Assembly: GCF_019455445.1 (NCBI RefSeq)
Contig: NZ_JAHWUS010000002.1
Span: forward strand, 1 to 64,000
Length of the DNA stretch: 64,000 nucleotides
Direction: 5' to 3'
Source of the DNA: Pseudaquidulcibacter saccharophilus
GTDB lineage: Bacteria; Pseudomonadota; Alphaproteobacteria; Caulobacterales; Aquidulcibacteraceae
The notes beneath the pieces are model-generated. The model was not told the origin of the DNA. It ran no database searches and saw only the letters and a program-made list of their open reading frames with translations. Numbering within the stretch: position 1 is the first letter of the stretch; each line of letters opens with the position of its first letter. Position numbers and translations under genes: made by a program. This document shows, one piece after another, positions 1 through 8,847 of this stretch.

Positions 1-136
1 CATCAACAACCCAGTGAACCGCAGGTCTATCAAATACCGGAAGCATTTCTTTTGGTAAGCTCTTGGTCGCCGGCAATACTCTTGTCCCAAATCCCGCCAC
101 TGGCAATATCGCCTTACGAATCTTTTTCTTATTCAT
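1..136 (-). CDS. galU: UTP-glucose-1-phosphate uridylyltransferase, N-terminal fragment (GalU)
   Basis: Only the first 45 codons lie in the window; the gene runs off the left edge. The translation starts [17 protein letters not shown] and continues through [17 protein letters not shown]. This is the nucleotide-binding signature (G-x-G-T-R ... P-K-x-M-L-P) of the GalU family, which makes UDP-glucose from UTP and glucose-1-phosphate. I chose the ATG at 136 because a GGA lies a few bases upstream; an in-frame ATG at 148 would add four residues. UDP-glucose is a precursor for the EPS genes that follow, so the position fits. The family call is firm, but the gene cannot be assessed beyond its N-terminus. 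Confidence 0.88.
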   Translation of the reverse strand, partial: MNKKKIRKAILPVAGFGTRVLPATKSLPKEMLPVFDRPAVHWVVD

Positions 137-148
137 ATTTTTTTCCAT

Positions 149-480
149 TTTCGAATATTAATTTGTTCTTATTATTATTTTTTCGGGTATTATTACACGA
201 GGAAGTTATGGGCAACTTTGTAGGGTTGGCTATCCTACACATTATCAATAGCGCATTAAATTTAATCAAAATTAGAAATTGGTGCGAAAGTTTTAGCCGA
301 TTTTCACATTTTTCAGCAAAATTATTGTAGTAATATATAAAGTTTATGATTTACCAAAATATTCAGCTTTTATTTTTATGCCCTAGCACTTATAGTGCCA
401 CAAAGTGTCATATTATTCATATAACCAAAACAAACAAATTAAAATTACTGGCAATGACGCTTTAATGACGGGATAGCAAA
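149..480. other. Intergenic region between divergent galU and GH16 gene
   Basis: This very AT-rich stretch separates two divergent genes and must carry both promoters. I see no credible gene, RNA or strong hairpin in it; the open frames here have no ribosome binding site and read as non-coding. Confidence 0.6.
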
Positions 481-1368
481 ATGAAACTTACAACTGCTAT
501 ATTGGTATTTCTTATTGCCGTAGGTGCAATAATTATCAACCGTAAGACTATTGAAGCCGCAGCATTCGAACAGGTTGCAGGTTATAAAAGCAATTTGCCA
601 TCTTATGTTCCCAAAAACTATAAACTAATTTGGGCAGAAGATTTTAATGACGGAACGCGCCCCAATCCGAAATATTGGAATTATAGTACATATGCCAATA
701 ATGTTCTTTGGTGGCATAATGAACGACAATATTATACCGATAATAATGAGAAAAATGCTCGCATTCAAAAAGGCGAATTAATTATAGAGGCGCATAATGA
801 AAAACTTGACCATGCGCCAGGCTGGGTAGGGCAGGAGTTCTCATCAGCTAGGTTGACAACTGAAGGTAAGAAAAATTTCAAATATGGTTTCTTTGATGTA
901 AGGGCAAAGCTAACCTGTGCCAAGGGATCTTGGCCTGCGATATGGATGATGGGTGAAAAGCCACAATCTTCTTGGCCAAAAGATGGCGAAATTGATATTA
1001 TGGAACATGTATCATTTAACCCGCAGACTATTTATGGTTCTGCGCATAATGAATATTCCGAAAAACACGGCATTAAATATACCGGAAGCGCTAATATTAA
1101 AAATCCTTGCGGTGAGTATCATAATTATCAGATTGATTGGCGCCCTGATTATATAGCATATCTTGTGGATGGGAATGAATATTATAGATTTTCAAAAAGC
1201 GTTTCTGGTGATGGTACGCCAGCTGATTATCAAAAATGGCCATTCAACCATAATTTCTATCTAATACTAAACGTGGCTGTCGGTGGTGCGTGGGGTGGGC
1301 AACAAGGAATTGACCCAAGTCAATACCCTGGACAAATGGCAGTAGATTATATTCACGTATATCAATAA
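481..1368 (+). CDS. Secreted glycoside hydrolase family 16 (beta-glucanase / EPS glycanase)
   Basis: This is a 295-residue protein. Residues 1-28 form a hydrophobic export signal ending in Ala-rich IEAAA, followed by a single GH16 jelly-roll domain. The catalytic signature GEIDIME places the nucleophile at E170, the assisting Asp at D172 and the acid/base at E175. Aromatic substrate-cleft residues (WPAIWMM, WWHNERQYYT) are typical of laminarinase-like or lichenase-like GH16 enzymes. The family hydrolyses beta-1,3 or beta-1,3-1,4 bonds retaining the anomeric configuration. Its place beside the EPS initiator suggests a role like ExoK/ExsH, trimming or releasing the polymer outside the cytoplasm, but the exact substrate cannot be read. 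The Shine-Dalgarno is weak (GGGATAG). Confidence 0.9.
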   Translation: MKLTTAILVFLIAVGAIIINRKTIEAAAFEQVAGYKSNLPSYVPKNYKLIWAEDFNDGTRPNPKYWNYSTYANNVLWWHNERQYYTDNNEKNARIQKGELIIEAHNEKLDHAPGWVGQEFSSARLTTEGKKNFKYGFFDVRAKLTCAKGSWPAIWMMGEKPQSSWPKDGEIDIMEHVSFNPQTIYGSAHNEYSEKHGIKYTGSANIKNPCGEYHNYQIDWRPDYIAYLVDGNEYYRFSKSVSGDGTPADYQKWPFNHNFYLILNVAVGGAWGGQQGIDPSQYPGQMAVDYIHVYQ

Positions 1369-1827
1369 AAGTTGAGTCAATGATCCGACAAAAACGCAAC
1401 AAATATAGGCAATCTCGTTAACCATAAAAATTAACTATTAACCTATTACGCAGGGTAATTATAGATATAATCTATTAAAAATGCGCAAATCAATAAAAAT
1501 TATTCATATAAGAAAAATCTAAAATATTTTAACTAAAACGCCGTTTTAACCTTTTAAGTAATTGAATATAAAAAGAAAAAATATGATTTTTGAAAAATTC
1601 CCCAATTTAGGGAATATCAATTTTAAAGAATCCAAGCGCGCGTAATGCTGATGAACTGTAACCAAAGTTTTAACAATATATAATCAAATCTATACAATTA
1701 GGGCTTAAAAATTAAGCAAACCCAGTGATTTTTGCATTGCAGCATGCGATTTGATTGACCTTGGGTTTGTTGGGCATGTATTAAACTGAAAAGACGGATA
1801 ACACCGAAGCTACTAAATGGTAAGAAT
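1369..1827. other. Intergenic region with a long-loop inverted repeat
   Basis: There is no gene in these 459 AT-rich bases. An 8-base inverted repeat (CAAACCCA at 1717-1724, TGGGTTTG at 1762-1769) could form a stem with a 37-base loop about 60 bases before the ExoY-like start. It could be a leader structure, or chance. The region must contain the promoter of the downstream sugar transferase. Confidence 0.4.
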
Positions 1828-2532
1828 ATGATGGAAGCAGTTTTAAGAAAAAGACATAATGTAAATGTTGCTGATGGCGAGAGAAATCAAAGCCAAGCAG
1901 GAAGCAACATTTATGAATCCAATGTTGAGCTGTTTACTCGTGCTTGCGATATTGCTCTAAGCGTTGCCGCCTTGGTTTTCTTGGCGCCAGTTTTGTTTAC
2001 AGTTGCACTATTTGTTTATTTGCAAGATGGCGGCCCGATTTTCTATGGGCAAGACAGAATTGGTAAAAACGGCAAAAAATTTAAGTGCTATAAATTTCGC
2101 TCGATGCTTGTAGATTCTGCGGAGCGTCTTGAGAAACTTTTGGCGACCGATGCAGAAGCTCGTGAAGAGTGGGAAAGGGATCATAAATTAAAAAATGACC
2201 CTCGAATCACAAAGTTCGGCAATTTTATTAGAAAAACAAGCCTTGATGAGTTTCCGCAACTTTGGAACGTAATTAAAGGTGAAATGAGCCTAGTTGGACC
2301 GCGTCCAATTGTTTATAATGAAATTGTTAAATATGGCTCTTCATTCAGATATTATAAATCTGTTAAGCCAGGCATTACAGGCATGTGGCAAGTTTCAGGC
2401 CGTAACAACATTGATTATGTTCGCCGTGTTGCTATTGACCGTAAGTTTGTACAATCAAAAAGCGCGTTCTTGTATCTTTACATTATTTTTGCAACCGTTC
2501 CTGCGGTATTGGCGCAAAAAGGCTCATATTAA
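1828..2532 (+). CDS. ExoY-like undecaprenyl-phosphate sugar-1-phosphate transferase
   Basis: This 234-residue protein belongs to the bacterial sugar transferase family (PF02397). It is predicted to start EPS repeat-unit synthesis by moving a hexose-1-phosphate from a UDP-sugar to undecaprenyl phosphate at the inner membrane. One membrane segment spans about residues 41-65, followed by the cytoplasmic catalytic half. Family motifs are KFRSM (89-93), the [11 protein letters not shown] block with D140/E141, the VGPRP motif at 156-160, and [12 protein letters not shown] (181-192). The length matches ExoY (about 226) rather than the longer WbaP/WcaJ forms with extra N-terminal membrane helices. 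Two consecutive ATGs (1828 and 1831) make the exact start ambiguous. Galactose versus glucose specificity cannot be read. Confidence 0.9.
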   Translation: MMEAVLRKRHNVNVADGERNQSQAGSNIYESNVELFTRACDIALSVAALVFLAPVLFTVALFVYLQDGGPIFYGQDRIGKNGKKFKCYKFRSMLVDSAERLEKLLATDAEAREEWERDHKLKNDPRITKFGNFIRKTSLDEFPQLWNVIKGEMSLVGPRPIVYNEIVKYGSSFRYYKSVKPGITGMWQVSGRNNIDYVRRVAIDRKFVQSKSAFLYLYIIFATVPAVLAQKGSY

Positions 2533-2557
2533 TATAAAGAATAAATCGCATGAAATT

Positions 2558-2595
2558 CAAGCCCGTTGGTTTACCACGGGCTTGTTCTTCTTTCT
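2558..2595 (+). terminator. Intrinsic terminator after the ExoY-like gene
   Basis: Perfect 9-base arms CAAGCCCGT (2558-2566) and ACGGGCTTG (2576-2584) flank a 9-base loop and are followed by T-rich TTCTTCTTTC. It sits 25 bases after the ExoY-like stop and overlaps the 3' end of the convergent VanZ-like gene. Confidence 0.8.
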
Positions 2596-2960
2596 GGGGC
2601 GCGGTTATTTTTGCTATATATTCCGCGTGAATAAAGTGGAAGTATAGCAAGGGTTATGCCAATTGCATCGGCGCACCAATCATAGAAATTCGCATCACGA
2701 CCAACGAATCCTTGTAGCAATTCGCTCAAGGTTGCGTAGCCAAGCATGATAACAAAAATATCAAATTTTCGAATTGTTTGTAGAACACCAAGTGACATAC
2801 AGGTCACTACATAAAAGGCAACAAAGTGCATAAATTTATCATTTATGCCAATTGCACTTTCTTCTTTGCTAAACGGTCCCAGTAATAAAACCGATAATAA
2901 GACGATCGCTAATGTCAAAATAGAATAGCTGATCACCTTGAAGATGTCACTTCTTTGCAT
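2571..2960 (-). CDS. VanZ-like integral membrane protein
   Basis: This 129-residue protein has about four hydrophobic segments. The VanZ-family pattern is present: DKFMHFVAFYVVT near residues 41-53, then S-E-L-L-Q-G-F and D-W-C-A-D-A-I-G near the C-terminus. VanZ-like proteins are small membrane proteins of poorly defined function, frequent in EPS and cell-envelope loci. A GGTGGG ribosome site precedes the ATG. The last codons run through the terminator of the convergent gene, so the polar C-terminal tail (RAPERRTSPW) is probably not functionally constrained. The family call is good; the role is unknown. Confidence 0.75.
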   Translation of the reverse strand: MQRSDIFKVISYSILTLAIVLLSVLLLGPFSKEESAIGINDKFMHFVAFYVVTCMSLGVLQTIRKFDIFVIMLGYATLSELLQGFVGRDANFYDWCADAIGITLAILPLYSRGIYSKNNRAPERRTSPW

Positions 2961-3089
2961 CTATACCCACCATATTTTTTATATGATTAATCTTTCTGAT
3001 TAAGGGCATTATAGCAGGCAAAGAATAAATTTTACTTAACAATAGCCTTGATTTTATAGGTTTTGGCCACGCAGGCAGATACAAGTGAC

Positions 3090-4376
3090 CTAAGCGCTTT
3101 TTACTCTGTTATTTGCGTAATATCTATATCCACTCATTGCGGCTTTTATAGATGGTTTAAAGGCATAGGTAATGGCAATGATTGAAATGATTGATGACAT
3201 TGAAAATTGAATGAAAAGCGGCACTTCAACCATGCTACGGATGATATAAAAGAATAAAATCACCGCAAAGAATAATGTAATTCTATCAGGTTTTGTAATC
3301 GCATTTTTCAGGCTGATGAAAAAACCGGTATAAAGAAGGAATGATTGGTAAAGCACGCCCAAAATACCAATTTCAACAGCGTTTGAAATATACATATTAT
3401 GGAAGTGGAAGCCGGTTCGGCTTCCGATTAGAAATTTTTGCCAGAAATATTCTGCTGGCGGATTTCCCTTTACCCAAAAAGCTTGGAATCCTAATCCTAA
3501 AACTGGTTTTTCTTTAATAAGGCCAATACCATAATCCCATAATTCAGTTCTCCCGGTAAGGGTTGGGTCTTTGCCCAAAAATGTCAAAACCGCATTTTGA
3601 ATGTAATCAAAATTCATAACAATTATCACACCAATTAATGCAGACAAAACGGCAGTGAAAATAGTTATCAACCAGCGGGCCTGAATATTAACTCCTTGAA
3701 TGAGCATAATATAAACACCAAAACCAATAGTGGGTAAAAGCGCCATAAAGGCACCAGCTGATTGCGATTTAATAAATAGAGGGAAACACAATAGAAATAC
3801 GAAAAATGCGATTACGTTATAAATGCGGTTGTTATGTTTAAACATCATCGCACTAAGTGATAAAATCATAAGGATTGAAATCATATCTGCAAATTGGTTC
3901 TTACTTGCGAAAATACCCTGCCAAGGGCGATCCGGAAGGTTGCGCCCAAAAACCAAGCAAATAATCAATGTGATTATATAGGTGGAAAGTAATACGTTAA
4001 ATAAAAGGGATGGCTTAATCCGAAGTGCTATTAATATTGCAATTACAAATGTCAAAATTAATTGTATTGCGTGCCTAAATGTATCTTGTGGAAAAATTGA
4101 CCACGAAATGCTTGCCAAACAAAAGATCGGGAAAAGTAAAATGAACCAGTTAGATAGCAAATCATGAATACTCTTTTTGATATCGGTCGCAAGAAGCGCT
4201 AAGCCAAAAATCAAGAATATAGCCGCAGAATATTTGCCAAAAAGCGGGTCAAGAATGATGGCAACCAATGATAAGGTGATAAGCGCGCTATCAACAAAAT
4301 CTTGAATAATTTTGTTACGTTTTTGAAGGGCAATCTTTCGCGCAGTGAAAACCTCCTGTGTACTAAAAGTTGCCAT
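3090..4376 (-). CDS. O-antigen ligase/Wzy-like EPS polymerase (ExoQ-like)
   Basis: This 428-residue polytopic protein has roughly ten to twelve membrane segments. The PF04932-type region includes LTGRTELWDYG, the large periplasmic loop with G-L-G-F-Q-A-F-W and F-H-F-H-N-M-Y, and the following E-I-G-I-L-G helix. The R/H-rich loop is the usual catalytic region of WaaL/Wzy enzymes, which use undecaprenyl-linked donors in the periplasm. With an ExoY-like initiator and a Wzx-like flippase nearby, the best reading is the EPS repeat-unit polymerase. A ligase role is less likely without a clear lipid A acceptor context. GAGGG precedes the ATG at suitable spacing. Confidence 0.85.
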   Translation of the reverse strand: MATFSTQEVFTARKIALQKRNKIIQDFVDSALITLSLVAIILDPLFGKYSAAIFLIFGLALLATDIKKSIHDLLSNWFILLFPIFCLASISWSIFPQDTFRHAIQLILTFVIAILIALRIKPSLLFNVLLSTYIITLIICLVFGRNLPDRPWQGIFASKNQFADMISILMILSLSAMMFKHNNRIYNVIAFFVFLLCFPLFIKSQSAGAFMALLPTIGFGVYIMLIQGVNIQARWLITIFTAVLSALIGVIIVMNFDYIQNAVLTFLGKDPTLTGRTELWDYGIGLIKEKPVLGLGFQAFWVKGNPPAEYFWQKFLIGSRTGFHFHNMYISNAVEIGILGVLYQSFLLYTGFFISLKNAITKPDRITLFFAVILFFYIIRSMVEVPLFIQFSMSSIISIIAITYAFKPSIKAAMSGYRYYANNRVKSA

Positions 4377-4584
4377 TCTTAACGCCCTCTTTCACTTCAA
4401 ATATTCCATTTTGCCTTTGGCAAATTATTATGCTTATAACCTGCGACGCTTAAATATGATATAGATTTTATTGTCAAATTTTTGAATTTAAAATCCGACA
4501 AAAAAAGCAATATCCAACATTATTGCATTATTTTAAATCGAAATATGCTATTAATCGTTACACTAAACCCATTGTTTTGCATTT

Positions 4585-5622
4585 TTATAACGTCAACATT
4601 GCCTTAAATCCTAATAGCTTTTTATAAAATTCATGACGGTTAAAACGCAATGTTACTAGCTTGTTTACCAAATCATTTGGCGCGATGAATAGTGCCGAAA
4701 ACCAGGCAATATTTGATAATTTACCCTTTAATGAACTGCACGAGACAAGTGAAAGCTTTATACCGTTTTTGAATAATTTAAAGCTGCTATCGTTTTCATA
4801 GCCACTATATTTTTGCCCTAATTTTCTGGCAATCAGGCGATAGTTTACAAAAACAAGCTCGTTATCAAGAAAATTATCATCGGGCAGGGGATAGTTTAAC
4901 AATTTTGCATTGTTTTTTAAAAGCTCGAATTCTGCGGTTCTTATATCAATGCTATATGAAAAATCTGGAACTTTATGCTGTTCGCCCGATTTGTTGCGCC
5001 GGCTAAGGTTGTTACTATGAACCCGATATTGCCCAAGTGGATAGGGGATTGTTATTATATCACCATAAAGGGGGGCAATGGTGTTTAATGCCCCATCCTG
5101 TGGCCCAACATCTAATGGCATAATTTGGGCCAAGAATTTTTTTGAATAGGCATTTCCAGAAGTAACTGGCCAAATATAAGTTCCGGTTTTGTCAAATTGC
5201 TTTCGCGCGGCGGCTTGATCATAATCATTAGAAAATTTGCAAAAACAACGACCAACTTTTTCACCAGTCGCGTCAATTAATTCTAAATCAAATTGAACCT
5301 TTGCAGCCTTATTATTCCAATGCTTTACAACTTCTTCCATGGCATTTGGGGACAATGCGTCATCGGCATCAAGGAATAAAATTATGTCACCAGTTGCTTT
5401 TTTATAGCCAAAATTACGCGCGTCACTTACACCGCCATTTTCTTTGCTAAGGCTTATAATCTTATTGCCATAGCCTTGAATGATTTTTGGTGAATTATCG
5501 GTTGAACCATCATCAACAACAATAATCTCGTCAACCGCAATAGTTTGTGCCAAGACACTATCAATCGCGTGTGCAACATATTTTTCATAATTATATACGG
5601 TAATAATTATTGTAGTTTTCAA
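4585..5622 (-). CDS. Glycosyltransferase family 2
   Basis: This 345-residue cytosolic GT-A glycosyltransferase starts with TTIIITVYNYEKYV. It carries the nucleotide-binding VVDDGSTDNS motif (about residues 36-45) and the metal-binding D-A-D-D motif in FLDADDAL (about 92-99). GT2 enzymes add one sugar from a nucleotide sugar to the growing lipid-linked repeat unit. The start is TTG, with CGGAA upstream at acceptable spacing. It ends the minus-strand group that also contains the GT8 and two other GT2 genes, after a 152-base gap. The sugar specificity cannot be read. Confidence 0.88.
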   Translation of the reverse strand: MKTTIIITVYNYEKYVAHAIDSVLAQTIAVDEIIVVDDGSTDNSPKIIQGYGNKIISLSKENGGVSDARNFGYKKATGDIILFLDADDALSPNAMEEVVKHWNNKAAKVQFDLELIDATGEKVGRCFCKFSNDYDQAAARKQFDKTGTYIWPVTSGNAYSKKFLAQIMPLDVGPQDGALNTIAPLYGDIITIPYPLGQYRVHSNNLSRRNKSGEQHKVPDFSYSIDIRTAEFELLKNNAKLLNYPLPDDNFLDNELVFVNYRLIARKLGQKYSGYENDSSFKLFKNGIKLSLVSCSSLKGKLSNIAWFSALFIAPNDLVNKLVTLRFNRHEFYKKLLGFKAMLTL

Positions 5623-5774
5623 GCGGTTTCCGAATAATGATGCAATGTATATTTGATTTACAGAGTAGTTTGATTCTATAAATATTTTTTCTTTTAAGAC
5701 ATTAGATAGTTATAATTTAAACAGATTTGCCTATATAAATGAAATATTGCCAATATTTTGAATTATTTTTGACT

Positions 5775-6674
5775 TTATTTAGCTAGTATACTTTTAAGTT
5801 TGTAATACTGGTAAACGGCATAGGATTTAAATATATAAAACCAACTTAATTTCTTTTGTCTTATATATTCATTTGCAAAAGGTGTTTTTAATAGGGCTTT
5901 GACATAAAGCCAACGTAAAGGATGCCACTCATCATTCTTCCAAGGCTTATATGCTTCTGTAAAGTGTATGATATTTGGTTTATATCTTAAGTTGTTATAA
6001 AGATTGTTGTTTTGATTATCTTCATAAAGGAATTTTCGTTGATAGTTCCATGAAATGTCAATTGCTTTCCAATTACCAAATAATGCAACATTTAAGGCAT
6101 CTTGATCTGAATATTCGCATTTTTTTTCGTTTTTTCGCAATACATCAATAGATTTCTTGAAAAAACTATATCTTCTAATCTGTGTCATATCTAAAAGCAT
6201 GATACCAGCGTTAAAATAGCCTGCATCAGTTTCAAAACCCCACTTTTTGGCAAATTCAAATGAATTTACGCCTGGATCAGTAACTGCTGCACATGACTTA
6301 CCATCAAGTTGCTCGTCCCAAAGTAGTCTAACATTTCCGCATACCGTAATATCTACATCAAGATATAGAATTTTATCTAATTGCGTGGGGAGTAAGTCAT
6401 CCATTAAAAGCCTTAAATACGTTGCTTTTGAAATATAACCTACTTCTTTAAAATTGATGTCATCATCATTCTCAACTTTTATCCAATTTATTTTAATCTT
6501 TGGTACAGATTTTTCGACTTTATTTTGAAGTTCTTCATCAATATCACTATGAATTACATAAACTTCGTACGAATTATCCTTACCATAATCTTGAACTGAT
6601 ACGAGCATGGCAGCCAAGTGGGGGGCGTAATTTTTATCAAGTCCGCAGGCAATTCTTATAACATCTAAACTCAT
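5775..6674 (-). CDS. Glycosyltransferase family 8
   Basis: This 299-residue enzyme of the LPS galactosyl/glucosyltransferase type (PF01501) starts with VIRIACGLDKNYAPHLAAML. It has the metal-binding DVD motif at residues 106-108 (ILYLDVDIT), then YFNAGIMLLDM, the SDQDALN motif and the C-terminal IIHFTE...KPWK motif. All are conserved GT8 positions. Retaining GT8 enzymes use UDP-glucose, UDP-galactose or related donors. It starts 11 bases after the stop of the upstream GT2 gene, so the two are very likely co-transcribed. Confidence 0.9.
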   Translation of the reverse strand: MSLDVIRIACGLDKNYAPHLAAMLVSVQDYGKDNSYEVYVIHSDIDEELQNKVEKSVPKIKINWIKVENDDDINFKEVGYISKATYLRLLMDDLLPTQLDKILYLDVDITVCGNVRLLWDEQLDGKSCAAVTDPGVNSFEFAKKWGFETDAGYFNAGIMLLDMTQIRRYSFFKKSIDVLRKNEKKCEYSDQDALNVALFGNWKAIDISWNYQRKFLYEDNQNNNLYNNLRYKPNIIHFTEAYKPWKNDEWHPLRWLYVKALLKTPFANEYIRQKKLSWFYIFKSYAVYQYYKLKSILAK

Positions 6675-6685
6675 TTTTTGTACCG

Positions 6686-7678
6686 TTAATTAGGTTTATA
6701 TATGCCGAATAATTTTGCAAACCCAACCGTACTAAAAAAAAATATTACGTCAGGTATTTGTTTTGGGCTTTCTCTGAGTAAAGATATAAGTTCATCTGGA
6801 ACTTTTCTATTCTTTACAAATTTCCTGATGATGAAAAAGGCATAATCAAAACCAAAATTGAAATAAGTTTTCCTTATCATTTGTTTGTTTTCACTTGATA
6901 AATTTTTTATTTTTAAAACATACCAGAAAGATATAAAGCGATCTCGTGCAATTAATAATCTACTAGGGCTGTCCCAATTAGTATATTCATTAAAAAAAAT
7001 ATTAATCCCATCTGCGCATGTTACCAATTTTTCTTTAGTAAAAATGATTTTATTTGCCCTTGCTATTAACTCTGTGAAAAATAGTATATCTTCACCTGCA
7101 TTTTTTATATTGATATTAAAGATAAGCCCTTCCAAAAGTGCTTTTTTAAATGCAACAGTGGATGCATGGGTAATAAAATAATTTAGGTTGCAATTAATTA
7201 AATCTTCTTTTTCAATTTCAAAGTTGTTATTTCCGATATCTTTTATACTATAACCGCCTTCAAAAAATGCGTTTTTCATTATTGAATCATAAGAACCTAA
7301 TCTTTCGTGGTCACAGAAGAAGAAATCCGCTCCGTTTTTTAATGCATTAATGCTTGATTGAATCTTGTTAGGATGCCAAAAATCATCAGAATCCATAAAG
7401 AGTACAATTTCTGTATTATCAGATATATTCGCAATTCCAGTATTTCTTGCCCCAGAAACTCCCGCGTTTTTTTGTTTTATAATTTTTGGTTTAATGCAAT
7501 TTGTGAAATTTATTCCATCTACTTCTGCTTCTGCGGGTATTGGGGATTCATCGTCAACAATTAAAATTTCTATATTGACGTTATCATCAAGTTTTTGAAG
7601 CGCAATTGAATCAATGGCACGTCTTAAAATGCCAGGCTTCTTTTGATAATATGGTATAATAATTGATATATTTGACAT
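6686..7678 (-). CDS. Glycosyltransferase family 2
   Basis: This 330-residue protein starts MSNISIIIPYYQKKPGILRR. The nucleotide-binding segment is ILIVDDESPIP, the D-S-D-D metal motif lies in LFMDSDDFW, and a G-V-S-G-A-R-N-T-G block sits between them; this is the standard GT2 GT-A layout. The gene begins 8 bases after the preceding GT2 stop and is followed 11 bases later by the GT8 gene. It is notably AT-rich even for this window. Its specificity is unknown. Confidence 0.88.
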   Translation of the reverse strand: MSNISIIIPYYQKKPGILRRAIDSIALQKLDDNVNIEILIVDDESPIPAEAEVDGINFTNCIKPKIIKQKNAGVSGARNTGIANISDNTEIVLFMDSDDFWHPNKIQSSINALKNGADFFFCDHERLGSYDSIMKNAFFEGGYSIKDIGNNNFEIEKEDLINCNLNYFITHASTVAFKKALLEGLIFNINIKNAGEDILFFTELIARANKIIFTKEKLVTCADGINIFFNEYTNWDSPSRLLIARDRFISFWYVLKIKNLSSENKQMIRKTYFNFGFDYAFFIIRKFVKNRKVPDELISLLRESPKQIPDVIFFFSTVGFAKLFGIYKPN

Positions 7679-7686
7679 GTGTAATT

Positions 7687-8619
7687 CTATTTATAAGATA
7701 AAAATCCATTGTAGAAATTATTCTCAATCAAAAACTCTAGAGACTTTTTCGTGTTTTTTAATTGTTTAAACCAGTGGTACTTCAGAAATGTAATGAAATA
7801 TTCTTTATAAACCCAAAAAGGCTTGTTGTTTATCTTATATCTACCACTTACTTGTCTTATAAAATTATATTTACCTTCGGTAGATAAATAAGCAGCAGTT
7901 TCGCCAACTGATTGATAATAAATTGCAATATATTCCTTGGTAAGGCGTTTGGCGGGAATGTAATGGAATACTTTTGAAACAGGATTCCAGATACCCGATT
8001 TGTGTTTTCTCATAAGTTTTATAATTACATCAGTCTCTTCGCCAAGCCTTTTAATTAAAGGGCTGACGCCAAGGTTAATATCATAAATTTCTTCACGCTG
8101 TTCCTTGGCTCTGACTGCAAAATTTGCGCCATACGGCAGCATATTTTTATCAACTGACAGAGAGATATATTCATCACCGAGGTTTCTTGTGGCAACGATA
8201 TGCTCAAGCAATTTTGCATTCTCAACCCACCATTTCGGAAATTCTGTTTCTGCAACTGGTTCTACGACACCACCAAAAACAACGGCATCTGGATATTTTT
8301 TAAAAGCTTCTACATAGCCAACAAGCCATTTTTCATCGACTTTTACGTCGTCATCGGTCCAGCATATATATTCACCAGTGGCATTTTTTACGCCGGTGTT
8401 GCGGGCATTCGATAGGCCAGGGGTTTCTTCAATAACGCTTCTAATTGGAAGTTTGTCTTTATATGAATTTATAACTTCTTGTGTATTATCACTACTGCCG
8501 TTATCGACGAGAAGCATTTCCCAATCTTCGGATGGTTTATCCATCGCAATAAAACTGTCTAATACATTGCAAAGTTGTGAAGCGCGGTTTCTGGTACATA
8601 TTATAACTGTTACAAACAT
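7687..8619 (-). CDS. Glycosyltransferase family 2
   Basis: This 310-residue GT2 enzyme begins MFVTVIICTRNRASQLCNVL. It carries LVDNGSSDNT (nucleotide binding), PGLSNARNTG, and a D-D-D metal motif in CWTDDDVKV. The C-R-N-R variant of the first strand is typical of GT2 enzymes in EPS clusters. GGATAGAGA precedes the ATG. It is the first gene of a minus-strand run of GTs (8619 down to 4585), divergent from the Wzx-like gene at 8848; the promoter should lie in 8620-8847. Confidence 0.88.
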   Translation of the reverse strand: MFVTVIICTRNRASQLCNVLDSFIAMDKPSEDWEMLLVDNGSSDNTQEVINSYKDKLPIRSVIEETPGLSNARNTGVKNATGEYICWTDDDVKVDEKWLVGYVEAFKKYPDAVVFGGVVEPVAETEFPKWWVENAKLLEHIVATRNLGDEYISLSVDKNMLPYGANFAVRAKEQREEIYDINLGVSPLIKRLGEETDVIIKLMRKHKSGIWNPVSKVFHYIPAKRLTKEYIAIYYQSVGETAAYLSTEGKYNFIRQVSGRYKINNKPFWVYKEYFITFLKYHWFKQLKNTKKSLEFLIENNFYNGFLSYK

Positions 8620-8847
8620 TCTCTATCCGTATTTTTGTTTTGAGCTTATAGCCATGGTAAGGGGTAATTGATACGGAATTATTGCAAATTTGCAATAAAT
8701 TAGGCGGATTGACTAATTTTTAGGCTAAATAACAGCGATTAACCATAAAGCTGTTATAATGTTCTGTGTATAAATTGAATTTAACGTGAAACGCTTGCTT
8801 TAAGCACGAATTTTGGCTTGATTGCCAAATTGAGATAGAGGTTGAGT